From positions 1 through 64,000 of the forward strand of contig JAPUJT010000049.1 of the NCBI GenBank assembly GCA_027296055.1: 64,000 bases of DNA, in the 5' to 3' direction. The translations under genes were made by a program, and so were the position numbers. The notes under the pieces were generated by a model, which was not told where the DNA came from, did not search any database, and saw only the letters and a list, made by a program, of their open reading frames with translations. Position 1 is the stretch's first letter. Each line of letters starts with the position of its first letter. Below, in pieces: positions 24,265 to 33,175 of this stretch. This stretch comes from Planctomycetota bacterium (lineage in GTDB: Bacteria; Planctomycetota; JAPUJT01).

Positions 24265-27200
24265 TTACGGCTTGGAACGTTCGCCGGTTGGTGTGGATTC
24301 TTCCTTGGAACCGCTCTTAGCTTTCAGAAGGGCATCGATTTCCCGGGTCCTCGCGGGCATCTCCAAGTGTATATAGATGCGCTTGAGGAGCCGGATCATT
24401 CCCTGGGTGTCGTCAGCGGACAATCCGACAGATGCCTCGAGGCGCTCGAAGGCCTCTCGAGCAACCTCCTCCGCCTCGGTGTATTCTTTCGCTTTCAGGA
24501 GCGCCAGCACGAGGTGCTTCTCGTAGAGAGTCCTCATTGGATCGGTCTCAGTCATAGCGGTCCTGCTGAGGGATCGGATCCGCCGCCAGATATCCAGAGC
24601 CTCTTGGATCTCCCCACGGTCATCTAACACGGCCGCCAGGCCATTCATGTGAACCAGTGCCAGCGTGTGATCTTTTCCAACGGTACGAGCCAGGCCACCC
24701 AGCGCCCGGCGAGAAAGCGCCTCGGACTTTTCTAGCTGGCCGAGTTCATGGAAGCAACCCGCCAGGTTTCCCATGGCGCGGAAGACCTCAAAGTGTTCCT
24801 CACCGTGTACGCGCCGGCGACCCACCAGAACTTTCCGGAAAAGAGGCTCCGCTTCCTTGGTCCGGCCTTGCTGGCTGATCGTGAGGGCAAGGGTACTCAG
24901 AACGGTGAGTGAGTCAGGGTGCTCTGGGCCATGAATCCTGCGGGCAATCTTCAAGGCAGCATGCAGAAGTTGCTCTCCTTCCGGGAGATCACCTGACTCT
25001 GCGCGTGAGTACAGCAGAGACGCGAGATTGTGCATGGTGCTACTCAACAAGGAATCGTCTCCTCCAAGCCGTTCTTGCGCTTGCTCGAGGGTATGCCGAA
25101 AGAGACTCTCTGCCTCGTCGAACTTCCCCAAATTTTTGAGTGCTACAGCGAGGGCTTGGGTCGCATTCAGTGTGGAAGCATGAGATTCTCCGTAGATTCG
25201 ACGGTGCGCCTCCAACAACTGGCGTTGCCGCTCTTCTGCGCCTGAGTAATCTCCTAGCTCCATTAGGATGGTCACGTAGTAGCTCAGGGTACTGATTATC
25301 CGGGGATGATCCGGCTCGAAGACAGCCGTCTTTCCCTGGAAAGATTCCCATACGAGGGCCTTCGCCTCCTCCAAGTGCCCCTGCTCGCGGCGGATTCTGC
25401 CAAGCGATCCAAGTGTACGGAGGGTATCCTGGTCCTTGTCCCCCAGCACCGCTCTCTGTCGATCGAGGGTATCGCTACAGAGAACCGATGCCTCTTCATA
25501 CCGGGCCAGCGAGGTAAGCACTCCGCTGAGAAGCCACTGGGCATTCAGGGTGCCGGGATCATCCTCGCCCAGGACCCGGCGCCTCCCCTCGAGGGCCAGC
25601 CTGGCAGCCGTTTCCGCCTCTGCGTACTTGGCCTGATCCCTGAGGGTGATGGCCAAAAGGTAGACTGATTCGAGGGTCGACGGGTCGTCCTCTCCGAGCT
25701 CGCTCCGGCGAGTCTCCAACGCCAGGCGTCGTGTCCGTTCGGCTTCCTCGAACATGGCCAGGGAGTTGTACGTGGCTCCCGTCGCCATGTAGAGCTCGGC
25801 TCGCAAGAGGGGTTGATCGGCGAAGTCTATTTCGATCCGGGCCTCCGCCGATACCACGACGTCGACCACCTTGATCTCGGAACCCTTCTCGTCGGGCATG
25901 GCGGCGGACAGCATGTTGACCAGGAAATCCTTGATAGCCTTTGCGGCCATCGCATCCTTCTCGGCCCTGGCGCGGGCAGATACGGCGATCTCCTCCTGGC
26001 GCTCCGCCTCGGCGCGTTGATCGGCCTCCGCCTGGCTGGAACGGAAGGCGGCCTCGCGCTCCGAGATCGCCCGAAGGTACATCACCGTGCCAAAGGCCAG
26101 GCCACTGATCAGCGCCAGGGAGACTGCGAGTGCTGCCAGCACCGGTCCCCTGTGCTTCCGAGCGAACTTGCCGAGGCGGTAGGTGACGCTGGGCGGCCGG
26201 GCCAGGACGGGCTCATCGTGGAGGTGCCTGAGGACTTCCGCCGAGAGCTCCGACGCCGTGGAATACCGGCGGGAGGGGTCCTTCTCCATGGCCTTCATGG
26301 TGATCCAGTCGAGGTCTCCCTGGAGCAGGCGTACGAGTGATGCCGAGTCTGTCTGCCTCCGCCGAGCGACGGAGGCGCCCTCCTCTCCCAGAGTGCTGAG
26401 GCGTGTGCTCGGTGTGGGGTGCTCCTGCTCCCGGATCCTCCGCCGGATCTCCTCATACCCGAGACTCCTGAGCTCGGCGGATTCGAAGGGGAGCTTGCCG
26501 ACGAGAAGCTCGTAGAGGACTACCCCGAGGGAGTAAATATCTGAACGAGTGTCCACGTCATGCGAGTCAGCTTCCGCCTGCTCGGGACTCATGTACTCCG
26601 GCGTGCCGAGGACACGTCCTTGCTCGGTGAAGACTGTCTTCTCCGCGAGTCGCCGATGGGTTGCCTTCGCAACGCCGAAATCGATGACCTTCGGGGAGTA
26701 GCTCCCGTTGGCGCGCGCGACGAGGATGTTCGAGGGCTTCAGATCCCTATGGATCACCCCCTTCTGATGGGCGTGCTGTACGGCGTCGCAGACCTGGACG
26801 AAGAGCTCGAGACGCTGGCGCGTACTCAAGCGCTCCCGATCGCAGAGATCGGTGATCCTCTCGCCGGCCACGTGCTCCATCACGAAGTACGGGCGGCCGG
26901 TCTCCGACGTCCCCGCATCGTAGACACTCGCAATGTGGGGGTGGTCCATGAGGGCCAGGGCCTGCCGCTCCGTCTGAAACCGGGCCACCACTTCGCGAGT
27001 ATCCATGCCGAGCTTGATGAGCTTGAGAGCGACGCGCCTGCGAATGGGTTCTTCCTGCTCCGCGAGATAGACCTCGGCCATTCCTCCCACGCCGAGGAGT
27101 CCGACGATTCGATAGCGACCGACGCGATCCGGGGCATCTTGAAGGGCCGAGGGGGAATCCGCCGATCGCTCCCTGACTTCACGGATCCTGGCAAGGTGCA

Positions 27201-27384
27201 GCATCTCCACGAGAGCCAGGTGGCGGTCCAGGACTTCGGCGAATTCCTGATGGGTCGCCAGGAGCGCCCTCTTGCCCGGCTGCTTCCCCTTCTGAAGCTG
27301 CTCCAGATAGACCTCGCCGATCTGGTCGAGCTTGGATTCGAGGCCCAGATCCTCCGGGTTGTTCGCTGGCTCTAGCCCTTTCAT
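24265..27384 (-). CDS. Ser/Thr protein kinase with transmembrane helix and long TPR tail
   Basis: 1039 residues. The kinase domain covers about 90-410: glycine loop GVGGMAEVYLAE, Lys121 in VALKLIKLG, HRDLKPSN at 211-218, DFG at 234-236, GTPEYMSPEQ and DIYSLGVVLYELL, so it should be active. A helix (GPVLAALAVSLALISGLAFG, near 430) crosses the membrane, followed by a coiled coil rich in Glu/Arg/Ala (SSQAEADQRAEAERQEEIA). The remaining 550 residues are about a dozen TPR units of the MalT/kinesin-light-chain type (EEAERTRRLALETRRSELGE and similar), presumably outside the membrane or on its far side. This architecture is typical of Planctomycetota and Acidobacteriota, where such kinases often work with ECF sigma factors. 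It lies 89 bases after the ABC ATPase gene. Confidence 0.96.
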   Translation of the reverse strand: MKGLEPANNPEDLGLESKLDQIGEVYLEQLQKGKQPGKRALLATHQEFAEVLDRHLALVEMLHLARIREVRERSADSPSALQDAPDRVGRYRIVGLLGVGGMAEVYLAEQEEPIRRRVALKLIKLGMDTREVVARFQTERQALALMDHPHIASVYDAGTSETGRPYFVMEHVAGERITDLCDRERLSTRQRLELFVQVCDAVQHAHQKGVIHRDLKPSNILVARANGSYSPKVIDFGVAKATHRRLAEKTVFTEQGRVLGTPEYMSPEQAEADSHDVDTRSDIYSLGVVLYELLVGKLPFESAELRSLGYEEIRRRIREQEHPTPSTRLSTLGEEGASVARRRQTDSASLVRLLQGDLDWITMKAMEKDPSRRYSTASELSAEVLRHLHDEPVLARPPSVTYRLGKFARKHRGPVLAALAVSLALISGLAFGTVMYLRAISEREAAFRSSQAEADQRAEAERQEEIAVSARARAEKDAMAAKAIKDFLVNMLSAAMPDEKGSEIKVVDVVVSAEARIEIDFADQPLLRAELYMATGATYNSLAMFEEAERTRRLALETRRSELGEDDPSTLESVYLLAITLRDQAKYAEAETAARLALEGRRRVLGEDDPGTLNAQWLLSGVLTSLARYEEASVLCSDTLDRQRAVLGDKDQDTLRTLGSLGRIRREQGHLEEAKALVWESFQGKTAVFEPDHPRIISTLSYYVTILMELGDYSGAEERQRQLLEAHRRIYGESHASTLNATQALAVALKNLGKFDEAESLFRHTLEQAQERLGGDDSLLSSTMHNLASLLYSRAESGDLPEGEQLLHAALKIARRIHGPEHPDSLTVLSTLALTISQQGRTKEAEPLFRKVLVGRRRVHGEEHFEVFRAMGNLAGCFHELGQLEKSEALSRRALGGLARTVGKDHTLALVHMNGLAAVLDDRGEIQEALDIWRRIRSLSRTAMTETDPMRTLYEKHLVLALLKAKEYTEAEEVAREAFERLEASVGLSADDTQGMIRLLKRIYIHLEMPARTREIDALLKAKSGSKEESTPTGERSKP

Positions 27385-27473
27385 CGGACCTCCAGGTGAC
27401 TGGGGACGGGTTCATACTAATAGACACGGCTGGAGGGGTCGAGGGGGGAAGGATTCCCTGAAATCCCCTTGAT

Positions 27474-28184
27474 TCAGCCTGCGGCCCCCCATGCGATGAG
27501 GGCCTCCTCCAGGGTGCGTCCCTCGCCGACCAGATCGCTGGTGATGCCCTGCTTCACGACTCGCCCGCGGTGGAGCACCAGGAGCTCATCGGTGATTCGC
27601 TCGAGATCCGTCAGCATGTGGGAGCTGATGATGACGCTTCGAAGGGAGTTGCGAACGATCTCGAGCACGGTCTCCAGCAGGGCGCGTCGACCTCCCAGAT
27701 CCAGACCGCTGGCCGGCTCGTCGAGTACCAGGACCTTCGGACAGAAGGCCATCGCCGTGATCAGGCGGAGGCGAGTCCCCTCACCCCTGGAGAGATCACC
27801 CACCTGGCTCGATCGGTCGAGCTTGAACCTCTCCAGGAGAGTTTCGACCAGAGCCGCGTCCCAGGTGGAGTAGTAGCCGGAGAGGAGGTGAAGAAGCCTC
27901 CCGACACGGAGAGCGAACACGGGCATGTTGTCCGTCATGAATCCAAGTTGGGAACGCACCCCCGCCGGATCTGCAATCGGGTCCAGACCGAAGACGCGGA
28001 CCTGGCCTTCCTTCGCGCGGCGAAGGCCAGGCAACAGCTCCAGGAGCGTCGTCTTCCCCGCACCGTTGGGACCGACCACACCCACCACGGTCCCCTCCTG
28101 CACCCGCCAGTCGGGGACCTCGAGTCTGAAAGATCCCTGATCGACGATCAGATTATTGATGGTTACAAGGTCAGACCCTTCCAT
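27474..28184 (-). CDS. ABC transporter ATP-binding protein
   Basis: 236 residues. Walker A is GPNGAGKTT, Walker B VLVLDEP, and the switch His lies in VIISSHML. The signature motif is degenerate, LSRGEGTRL instead of LSGGQ. Similar degeneration occurs in YtrB/YhcG-type ATPases found next to GntR-type (YtrA) regulators. It overlaps the permease gene by 14 bases, so the two are translationally coupled. The likely complex exports or senses an envelope-active compound; the substrate is unknown. Confidence 0.94.
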   Translation of the reverse strand: MEGSDLVTINNLIVDQGSFRLEVPDWRVQEGTVVGVVGPNGAGKTTLLELLPGLRRAKEGQVRVFGLDPIADPAGVRSQLGFMTDNMPVFALRVGRLLHLLSGYYSTWDAALVETLLERFKLDRSSQVGDLSRGEGTRLRLITAMAFCPKVLVLDEPASGLDLGGRRALLETVLEIVRNSLRSVIISSHMLTDLERITDELLVLHRGRVVKQGITSDLVGEGRTLEEALIAWGAAG

Positions 28185-29778
28185 GCGTGACCTCCGGCGA
28201 GGGCGCCACGAGAAACCTGCGCACCGGCAGGAGACCTCCGAAGACGGAGACGGGCGCGGCCAGCAAGACGCAGTAGGTCTGTCCTCCGAACTTCAGCACC
28301 AGCGATGTGATCATGAACATCATTGCGAAGCCCGCGACCGTGAGGGCGAGCCCGACGATCGCCCTATCCTTGAACTCCCCCATGGCAGAAGCGATCATCA
28401 TTCCGCAGATGCCCGGCGTCAGGATGACAATGGCGATGGCGACCCCGAAAAACGAACGAGATGCCAGGGGGCCCTTCAAGATGGCGGCGACCCCGCCCCA
28501 GGCGAGGAAGACCGCCGCGACGACCCCGGCCAGCGTCGCCGCTTGACGAAGCCAGGCCCGACCCAAGGCTTCGCGAGGCAACGCCAGCATCGCGCTGGCG
28601 CGGCGAAACCTCGTGCCCCAGTCGCCGCCGGGGTTCGCTCCGACCGTCTCCAGGGGAATCCCCGCCTCGCTCTTCGTGAGCTCGGCGATAATGGCGAGCA
28701 CGAAGCCAGCGGGGAGTAGCGCCGCGTAGCCCCAGTCGTTCCATAGCCCGAAGTACCATAGAACCAGGACGACGGGGCCCATCATGATGTTCAACAGGAA
28801 GAAGAGCTTCAAGAATTGCTCGGTGACAATCCACGTATCGCGGCGCAGTTGGGTCACAGGGTCCATCGCCGGTCGGTGAATGGATTCCTCTGTGAGCGTC
28901 GTAAGCAGTAGCGATCCAGGGGAAGGGGCCCTGTCGCCGGTGTCAAGGAGAGCGACTTCGAAGTCATCGGGGTCAGCTGCCCATCGGGGGGACGAGTCAC
29001 CGTGGCCACCTGGCCACGCCAGGATCGGGTGGGCTGCCACCCAGTCGTCCGCACTCCCGTCATCCCCGTCATCCAATGATGGGTCCGGAACCTCGCCCAC
29101 AATACTGCGGATCCGGGGGCGAGAGCCCAGGAGCAAGACCGCAGCCATCAGTGCCAGAGAGACGGCAAGAGTGCCCGGGCGAGTGTCGAGGAAGCCGAGG
29201 TTGTCTGTCAGCATTTCGACGGCAGCGAGGACCGCCGCCATGAGAATGCCCGTTCCGAATTGACCCGCGTGGAAGTGTAGCGCCAGGACCGTGACGAGCG
29301 GCAGCCACAGGGCGCAGGAAATCGAGAAGCGTGCCATGTCTGCCGGGCCGTGGATCAAGCCCAAGGAATCACCCAGCAGGCCCGGGGATATTCCGAAGAA
29401 GGCCAGGAGCCAGATCGTCGCCAGGCCGCCCGTCAGCCAGGCCACGAGCAGGGAAAGAGACTCTCCCATGGCCCGGCCACGAACGGTCAAAGGGAGCGTG
29501 GCGTGAGGGACCCACGTCTTGATGTCGACCTGCGAGCCCAGCGCCATGAGCAGACCCACGACGGCCGCCCCCAGCACGACCCCCATCTCGAACTTGCCCG
29601 GGAAATACGAGACCCCAAGGCCTTCCTCCGTCCGGGGCCAAAACAGGCGCACGTCGTAGAGGATCACGCATAATAAGTGAATCCAGAGTGCCGGGATCAT
29701 CGCCACAATCCCTGCCCCCCGGCGCCAGAAGACAAGATACCGGAGCATCGTGTACGAGTGCCGGAAGATCATCCTCAT
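28171..29778 (-). CDS. ABC transporter permease, multi-spanning
   Basis: 535 residues from the ATG at 29778, which overlaps the GntR stop codon as ATGA. About twelve hydrophobic segments fall in two halves around a long acidic soluble loop (about 210-300, DPSLDDGDDGSADDW). Examples are MGVVLGAAVVGLLMALGS, LLVAWLTGGLATIWLLAFF and GFVLAIIAELTKSE. No close family name was recognised, but position between a GntR regulator and an ATPase fits the Ytr/Yhc-like exporter layout. The permease is larger than usual for that group. Confidence 0.87.
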   Translation of the reverse strand: MRMIFRHSYTMLRYLVFWRRGAGIVAMIPALWIHLLCVILYDVRLFWPRTEEGLGVSYFPGKFEMGVVLGAAVVGLLMALGSQVDIKTWVPHATLPLTVRGRAMGESLSLLVAWLTGGLATIWLLAFFGISPGLLGDSLGLIHGPADMARFSISCALWLPLVTVLALHFHAGQFGTGILMAAVLAAVEMLTDNLGFLDTRPGTLAVSLALMAAVLLLGSRPRIRSIVGEVPDPSLDDGDDGSADDWVAAHPILAWPGGHGDSSPRWAADPDDFEVALLDTGDRAPSPGSLLLTTLTEESIHRPAMDPVTQLRRDTWIVTEQFLKLFFLLNIMMGPVVLVLWYFGLWNDWGYAALLPAGFVLAIIAELTKSEAGIPLETVGANPGGDWGTRFRRASAMLALPREALGRAWLRQAATLAGVVAAVFLAWGGVAAILKGPLASRSFFGVAIAIVILTPGICGMMIASAMGEFKDRAIVGLALTVAGFAMMFMITSLVLKFGGQTYCVLLAAPVSVFGGLLPVRRFLVAPSPEVTHGRV

Positions 29779-30170
29779 CCCCGGTACTCCCCATCCGCCA
29801 GCAGCCTCTTCATGAGGGCCAGCTGCATGCCATCGTCCATTCCAAGTCGGCGAGCCACGACGACGGCCTCTTTGAGGATACGTCTGGCATCCCTCAAGGC
29901 CCTCGCCCGGGTTGCGGGAGTCACATCGTCGGCCACGAAGGTTCCGCTGCCCTGACGGCATTCGATCAGTCCGGTCCGTTCCATCTCCGCGTAGGCGCGG
30001 CGGACGGTGATGACAGAGACCAGAAGCTGCCCGGCCAGGTCACGGACGGATGGAAGTCTCTGTCCTCTCTCGACCCAACCCACCCGGATCAGGTCGGTCA
30101 GCTGATCCGTGATCTGCCGGTAGAAGGGCAGCCCCGAGGCCGCTTGCATGTTGATGGGCAAGGGTTTCAC
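29775..30170 (-). CDS. GntR-family regulator, YtrA subfamily
   Basis: 131 residues from the GTG at 30170; an ATG at 30149 is the alternative. The winged helix is clear: SGLPFYRQITDQLTDLIRVG, RLPSVRDLAGQL, ITVRRAYAEMERTGLIE and QGSGTFVA. The short C-terminal tail without a ligand-binding domain is typical of YtrA-type regulators, which repress an ABC exporter in their own operon. The GTG lies only about four bases after the expected transcription start, so the mRNA may be nearly leaderless, and homologous proteins begin at the same place relative to the SGxPxYRQI motif. Confidence 0.9.
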   Translation of the reverse strand: MKPLPINMQAASGLPFYRQITDQLTDLIRVGWVERGQRLPSVRDLAGQLLVSVITVRRAYAEMERTGLIECRQGSGTFVADDVTPATRARALRDARRILKEAVVVARRLGMDDGMQLALMKRLLADGEYRG

Positions 30171-30180
30171 TGTGCTTATG

Positions 30181-30209
30181 AGTATATACAGCGGTTCTTT
30201 GGCACTCAA
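30181..30209 (-). promoter_or_regulatory. Promoter of the GntR/permease/ATPase operon
   Basis: On the minus strand TTGAGT (30204-30209), a 17-base spacer and TATACT (30181-30186). The palindrome GTATATAC overlaps the -10 box and could be part of an autoregulatory site. The GTG at 30170 follows closely. Confidence 0.7.
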
Positions 30210-30625
30210 GGCTACCGAGGGAGGGCTGGCGGAGGCACTACAACACGGCGCGTCCCCACAGTTCCTTGGGTTACCGGCCACCGGCACCCGAGGCATTGGA
30301 ACCATGGCCGCCTGGCTCCGGGGCTACGCTCCTACACCAGACCGCCGTGGTCATGAGCACGAGATAGATCGTGGTACGATGCCGGGGGTCTGGTCTCGAC
30401 CGGGACACCATCCCAACTCTGTGGCCTCCGATTGAGTCTTGTGGAGAGGAAGGTCTCATCAAGAACAGGTCACGATCATGAAGTTATCAACTGCCCCTGG
30501 CTTGCCGATTGTGTCGGGTCGCTACAGGACACGTGTTCCGCTATCCTGGAACGCGAACATAAAGCGGCCTTGTCATGAGGGAGGCGAGCAGGAGTCCAAG
30601 GGCGAGCTGGAACGATCGAGACATC
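30210..30625. other. Divergent intergenic region, nothing recognised
   Basis: About 415 bases between the GntR promoter and the next plus-strand gene. Frames here are short and lack protein-like composition. No hairpin or second promoter was convincing. Confidence 0.4.
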
Positions 30626-31294
30626 ATGACGGAGCAATTAGTGAAGGCCGGAGTTTTCGGACGGTTTGGAGGGGGGGACATCCTCGACCTGCCCGCAAGG
30701 CGCAAGGTTGTCCTGATAGGATTGCTCCTCATCGCCGCTGGGGTGGCCCTGGGAACCTACGTGAGCCGTTTCTGGGGACCGATTGTCACCACGGAGGATC
30801 TGGTTGGGATCATCCTGGTCGCAAGCCTCCTCGCCGTTCCAGGGCTGGGTATTCTCGCCTTTGCCGCCTTCGCGATCCTCACGGACTGGATATTCGGGGA
30901 TATCGGCGTGGAGGTCTCGCCGGAGGATCTGCGCATCGGCGAAGAGCTGACCGTTACCGTGACGTTCGAACCGAAATTCTGGGGTCGCATCGGGGGCGTG
31001 TTCGCCACCATCAGGGCGGAGGAAGAGGACTCGGATAGGGTGAGCCATTACACTCCGAAGGGGAGGAGGGTGCGCTTCGAGAAACGGCTTCCGCTCTCCA
31101 GGGCGACGGAGGTGGCTCCGGGGGAGAGTCTGCGATGGAGCCGTTCCTTCGAGATCCCTCGAGGGTCTCCGATAACGATCCAAACAGCACGAACCTCCAT
31201 TGTCTGGTCCGTGGTGGTCCGCGTCAGTCTCTCATGGTGGCCCGACTGGAAGCGTAGGAGGACCATCGTGGTTCACCCGCACCGGAGCTCGTAG
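30626..31294 (+). CDS. Hypothetical membrane protein with beta-rich C-terminal domain
   Basis: About 222 residues from the ATG at 30626; an upstream start at 30575 is possible. Two hydrophobic segments (VVLIGLLLIAAGVALGTYV and VGIILVASLLAVPGLGILAF, extending to AFAILTDWIF) are followed by about 140 soluble residues with strand-like alternation (IGEELTVTVTFEPKFWGRIG, VSHYTPKGRRVRFEKRL, SFEIPRGSPITIQT), reminiscent of an Ig- or arrestin-like sandwich. No family was recognised. The gene converges on glnS. Confidence 0.7.
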   Translation: MTEQLVKAGVFGRFGGGDILDLPARRKVVLIGLLLIAAGVALGTYVSRFWGPIVTTEDLVGIILVASLLAVPGLGILAFAAFAILTDWIFGDIGVEVSPEDLRIGEELTVTVTFEPKFWGRIGGVFATIRAEEEDSDRVSHYTPKGRRVRFEKRLPLSRATEVAPGESLRWSRSFEIPRGSPITIQTARTSIVWSVVVRVSLSWWPDWKRRRTIVVHPHRSS

Positions 31295-31303
31295 GAGGCC
31301 GGG

Positions 31304-32998
31304 TCACTTCTTGGACTGCTGCTTCTTCTGAATCTTGGCCCAGGTGTCGCGGAGGCTGACGGTGCGGTTGAAGATGGTCTTGGCGTCGGTCGTGTTCGGA
31401 TCGACACAGAAGTAACCCTGACGCTCGAACTGGATCCTGTCGAAGGGCTGAAGAGCCCTTGCAGCCGGTTCCACTTTGCAGGCCGGCAGGATCTCCAGCG
31501 AGTTCGGGTTGAGGAAGTCCTTGAAGTCGACATCTTTCTGGCCGTCGGGATTCTCCACCGTGAAGAGCTTGTCGTAGAGACGTACCTCGGCGTCGAAGGC
31601 GTGCTCGGCCGAGACCCAGTGCAGGGTCGATTTGACCTTCCTTCCGTCCGGGGAGTCGCCGCCTCGCGTGGCCGGATCGTAGGTGCAGACGACTTCGATG
31701 ACCTCGCCGCTATCGTCCTTCACCACCTCCTTGCAGGTGATGAAGTAGGCGTACCGCAAGCGCACCTCCCGGCCCGGCGACAGGCGGTAGAATTTCCTGG
31801 GCGGATCCTCCATGAAGTCATCCCGCTCGATATAGAGCACCTTGGAGAAAGGGACCTTCCGCGTGCCGGCGTCGGGGTCCTCCGGATTGTTCACCGCCTC
31901 AAGCTCCTCCGTCTTTCCTTCCGGGTAGTTCTCGATGACTACCCTGAGGGGGCGAAGAACCCCCATGAACCGAGGGGATGTCTTGTTCAGGTCGTCCCGG
32001 ACACAGTGCTCCAGTAGCTCGAGGGCGATGATGCTGTTGAACTTGGCCACGCCGATGCGCTTGCAGAAATTTCGAATCGAACGGGCGGAGAATCCTCTCC
32101 GGCGAAGACCGGTGAGCGTCGGCATTCTCGGGTCATCCCAGTCGTCGACATGTTTTCCCTGCACCAGCTCGAGAAGTCTTCGCTTGCTCAGAACGGTGTA
32201 GGAGATGTTCAGCCGGGCGAACTCGATCTGCTGGGGGTGGAAGATGTCGAGCGCATCGAGGAACCAATCGTAGAGAGGGCGGTGGACCTCGAACTCCAGT
32301 GAGCAGACCGAGTGGGTCACACCTTCGATGGAGTCTCCCAGACCATGGGCCCAGTCGTACAGCGGATAGATGCACCACGAATCACCGGTGCGGTGATGAC
32401 TCGCCTTCAGGATGCGGTACATGACCGGGTCCCGCATGAGGATGTTCGGGTTGGCCATGTCGATCTTCGCCCGGAGCACCCTGGCGCCGTCGTCGAACTC
32501 GCCCGCCTTCATCCGATCGAACAGATCGAGATTTTCCTCTGCGGAGCGGTCCCGATGGGGGCTATTCTTGCCGGGGGTGGTCAAGGTGCCCCTGTACTCG
32601 CGGATCTCGTCCATCGTCAAGTCATCGACGTAGGCCTTCCCCGCCCGTACGAGCTGGAGCGCGTAGGTGTACATCTGATCGAAGTAGTCCGAGGCGAACA
32701 AGGCCTTGTCCCCCCAGTCGAATCCCAGCCAGCGAACATCGTCGATGATGCCCTCGACGTACTTCGACTCCTCCTTGGTGGGGTTCGTATCGTCAAACCT
32801 GAGATTGCACCGGCCCCCGTAGTCCTCGGCGATCCCGAAGTTCAGGCAGACGGCCTTGGCGTGTCCGATGTGCAGGTATCCGTTGGGCTCGGGGGGAAAC
32901 CGGGTACGCACCCGCCCCTCGAACCTGTTCGACTCGGCGTGTTCGTCGATAATCTCGCGGACGAAGTCTCGACTGGTGGCCGGACCCGAAGAATCCAT
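31304..32998 (-). CDS. glnS: Glutaminyl-tRNA synthetase
   Basis: 564 residues from the ATG at 32998, chosen because GAGGG precedes it; an in-frame ATG at 33025 has no ribosome site. It charges tRNA(Gln) directly. The class I motifs are [16 protein letters not shown] and VLSKRRL (the KMSKS counterpart, usually VMSKR in this enzyme). The catalytic domain is followed by the anticodon-binding beta barrels, ending at [15 protein letters not shown]. The typical PRIMA-like block ([21 protein letters not shown] variant) is present. Length matches bacterial GlnRS. Confidence 0.97.
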   Translation of the reverse strand: MDSSGPATSRDFVREIIDEHAESNRFEGRVRTRFPPEPNGYLHIGHAKAVCLNFGIAEDYGGRCNLRFDDTNPTKEESKYVEGIIDDVRWLGFDWGDKALFASDYFDQMYTYALQLVRAGKAYVDDLTMDEIREYRGTLTTPGKNSPHRDRSAEENLDLFDRMKAGEFDDGARVLRAKIDMANPNILMRDPVMYRILKASHHRTGDSWCIYPLYDWAHGLGDSIEGVTHSVCSLEFEVHRPLYDWFLDALDIFHPQQIEFARLNISYTVLSKRRLLELVQGKHVDDWDDPRMPTLTGLRRRGFSARSIRNFCKRIGVAKFNSIIALELLEHCVRDDLNKTSPRFMGVLRPLRVVIENYPEGKTEELEAVNNPEDPDAGTRKVPFSKVLYIERDDFMEDPPRKFYRLSPGREVRLRYAYFITCKEVVKDDSGEVIEVVCTYDPATRGGDSPDGRKVKSTLHWVSAEHAFDAEVRLYDKLFTVENPDGQKDVDFKDFLNPNSLEILPACKVEPAARALQPFDRIQFERQGYFCVDPNTTDAKTIFNRTVSLRDTWAKIQKKQQSKK

Positions 32999-33136
32999 TA
33001 CCGTAGCCCTCTTATCGTGGGACATTCGAAGGTTTCATGGTGGATTCTAATTGTTTTCGAAGAGGATGTCTGCCCTTGTGCCGATCCACCCCGATGAAGT
33101 AATGTTTTCCCACAGGTCAGCCCGGGCCTGCGAAGG

Positions 33137-33148
33137 GGTGACTGTCCC
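33137..33148 (+). promoter_or_regulatory. GGTGACTGTCCC motif, copy a
   Basis: GGTGACTGTCCC followed by CTTT and CGATAGA, 27 bases before the start of the VWA protein and in its orientation. Shared with 50864-50875 (motif plus CGATAGA) and, inverted on the minus strand, 63100-63112. Confidence 0.5.
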
Positions 33149-33175
33149 TTTATCGATAGAGAGGCTCTTACTACC

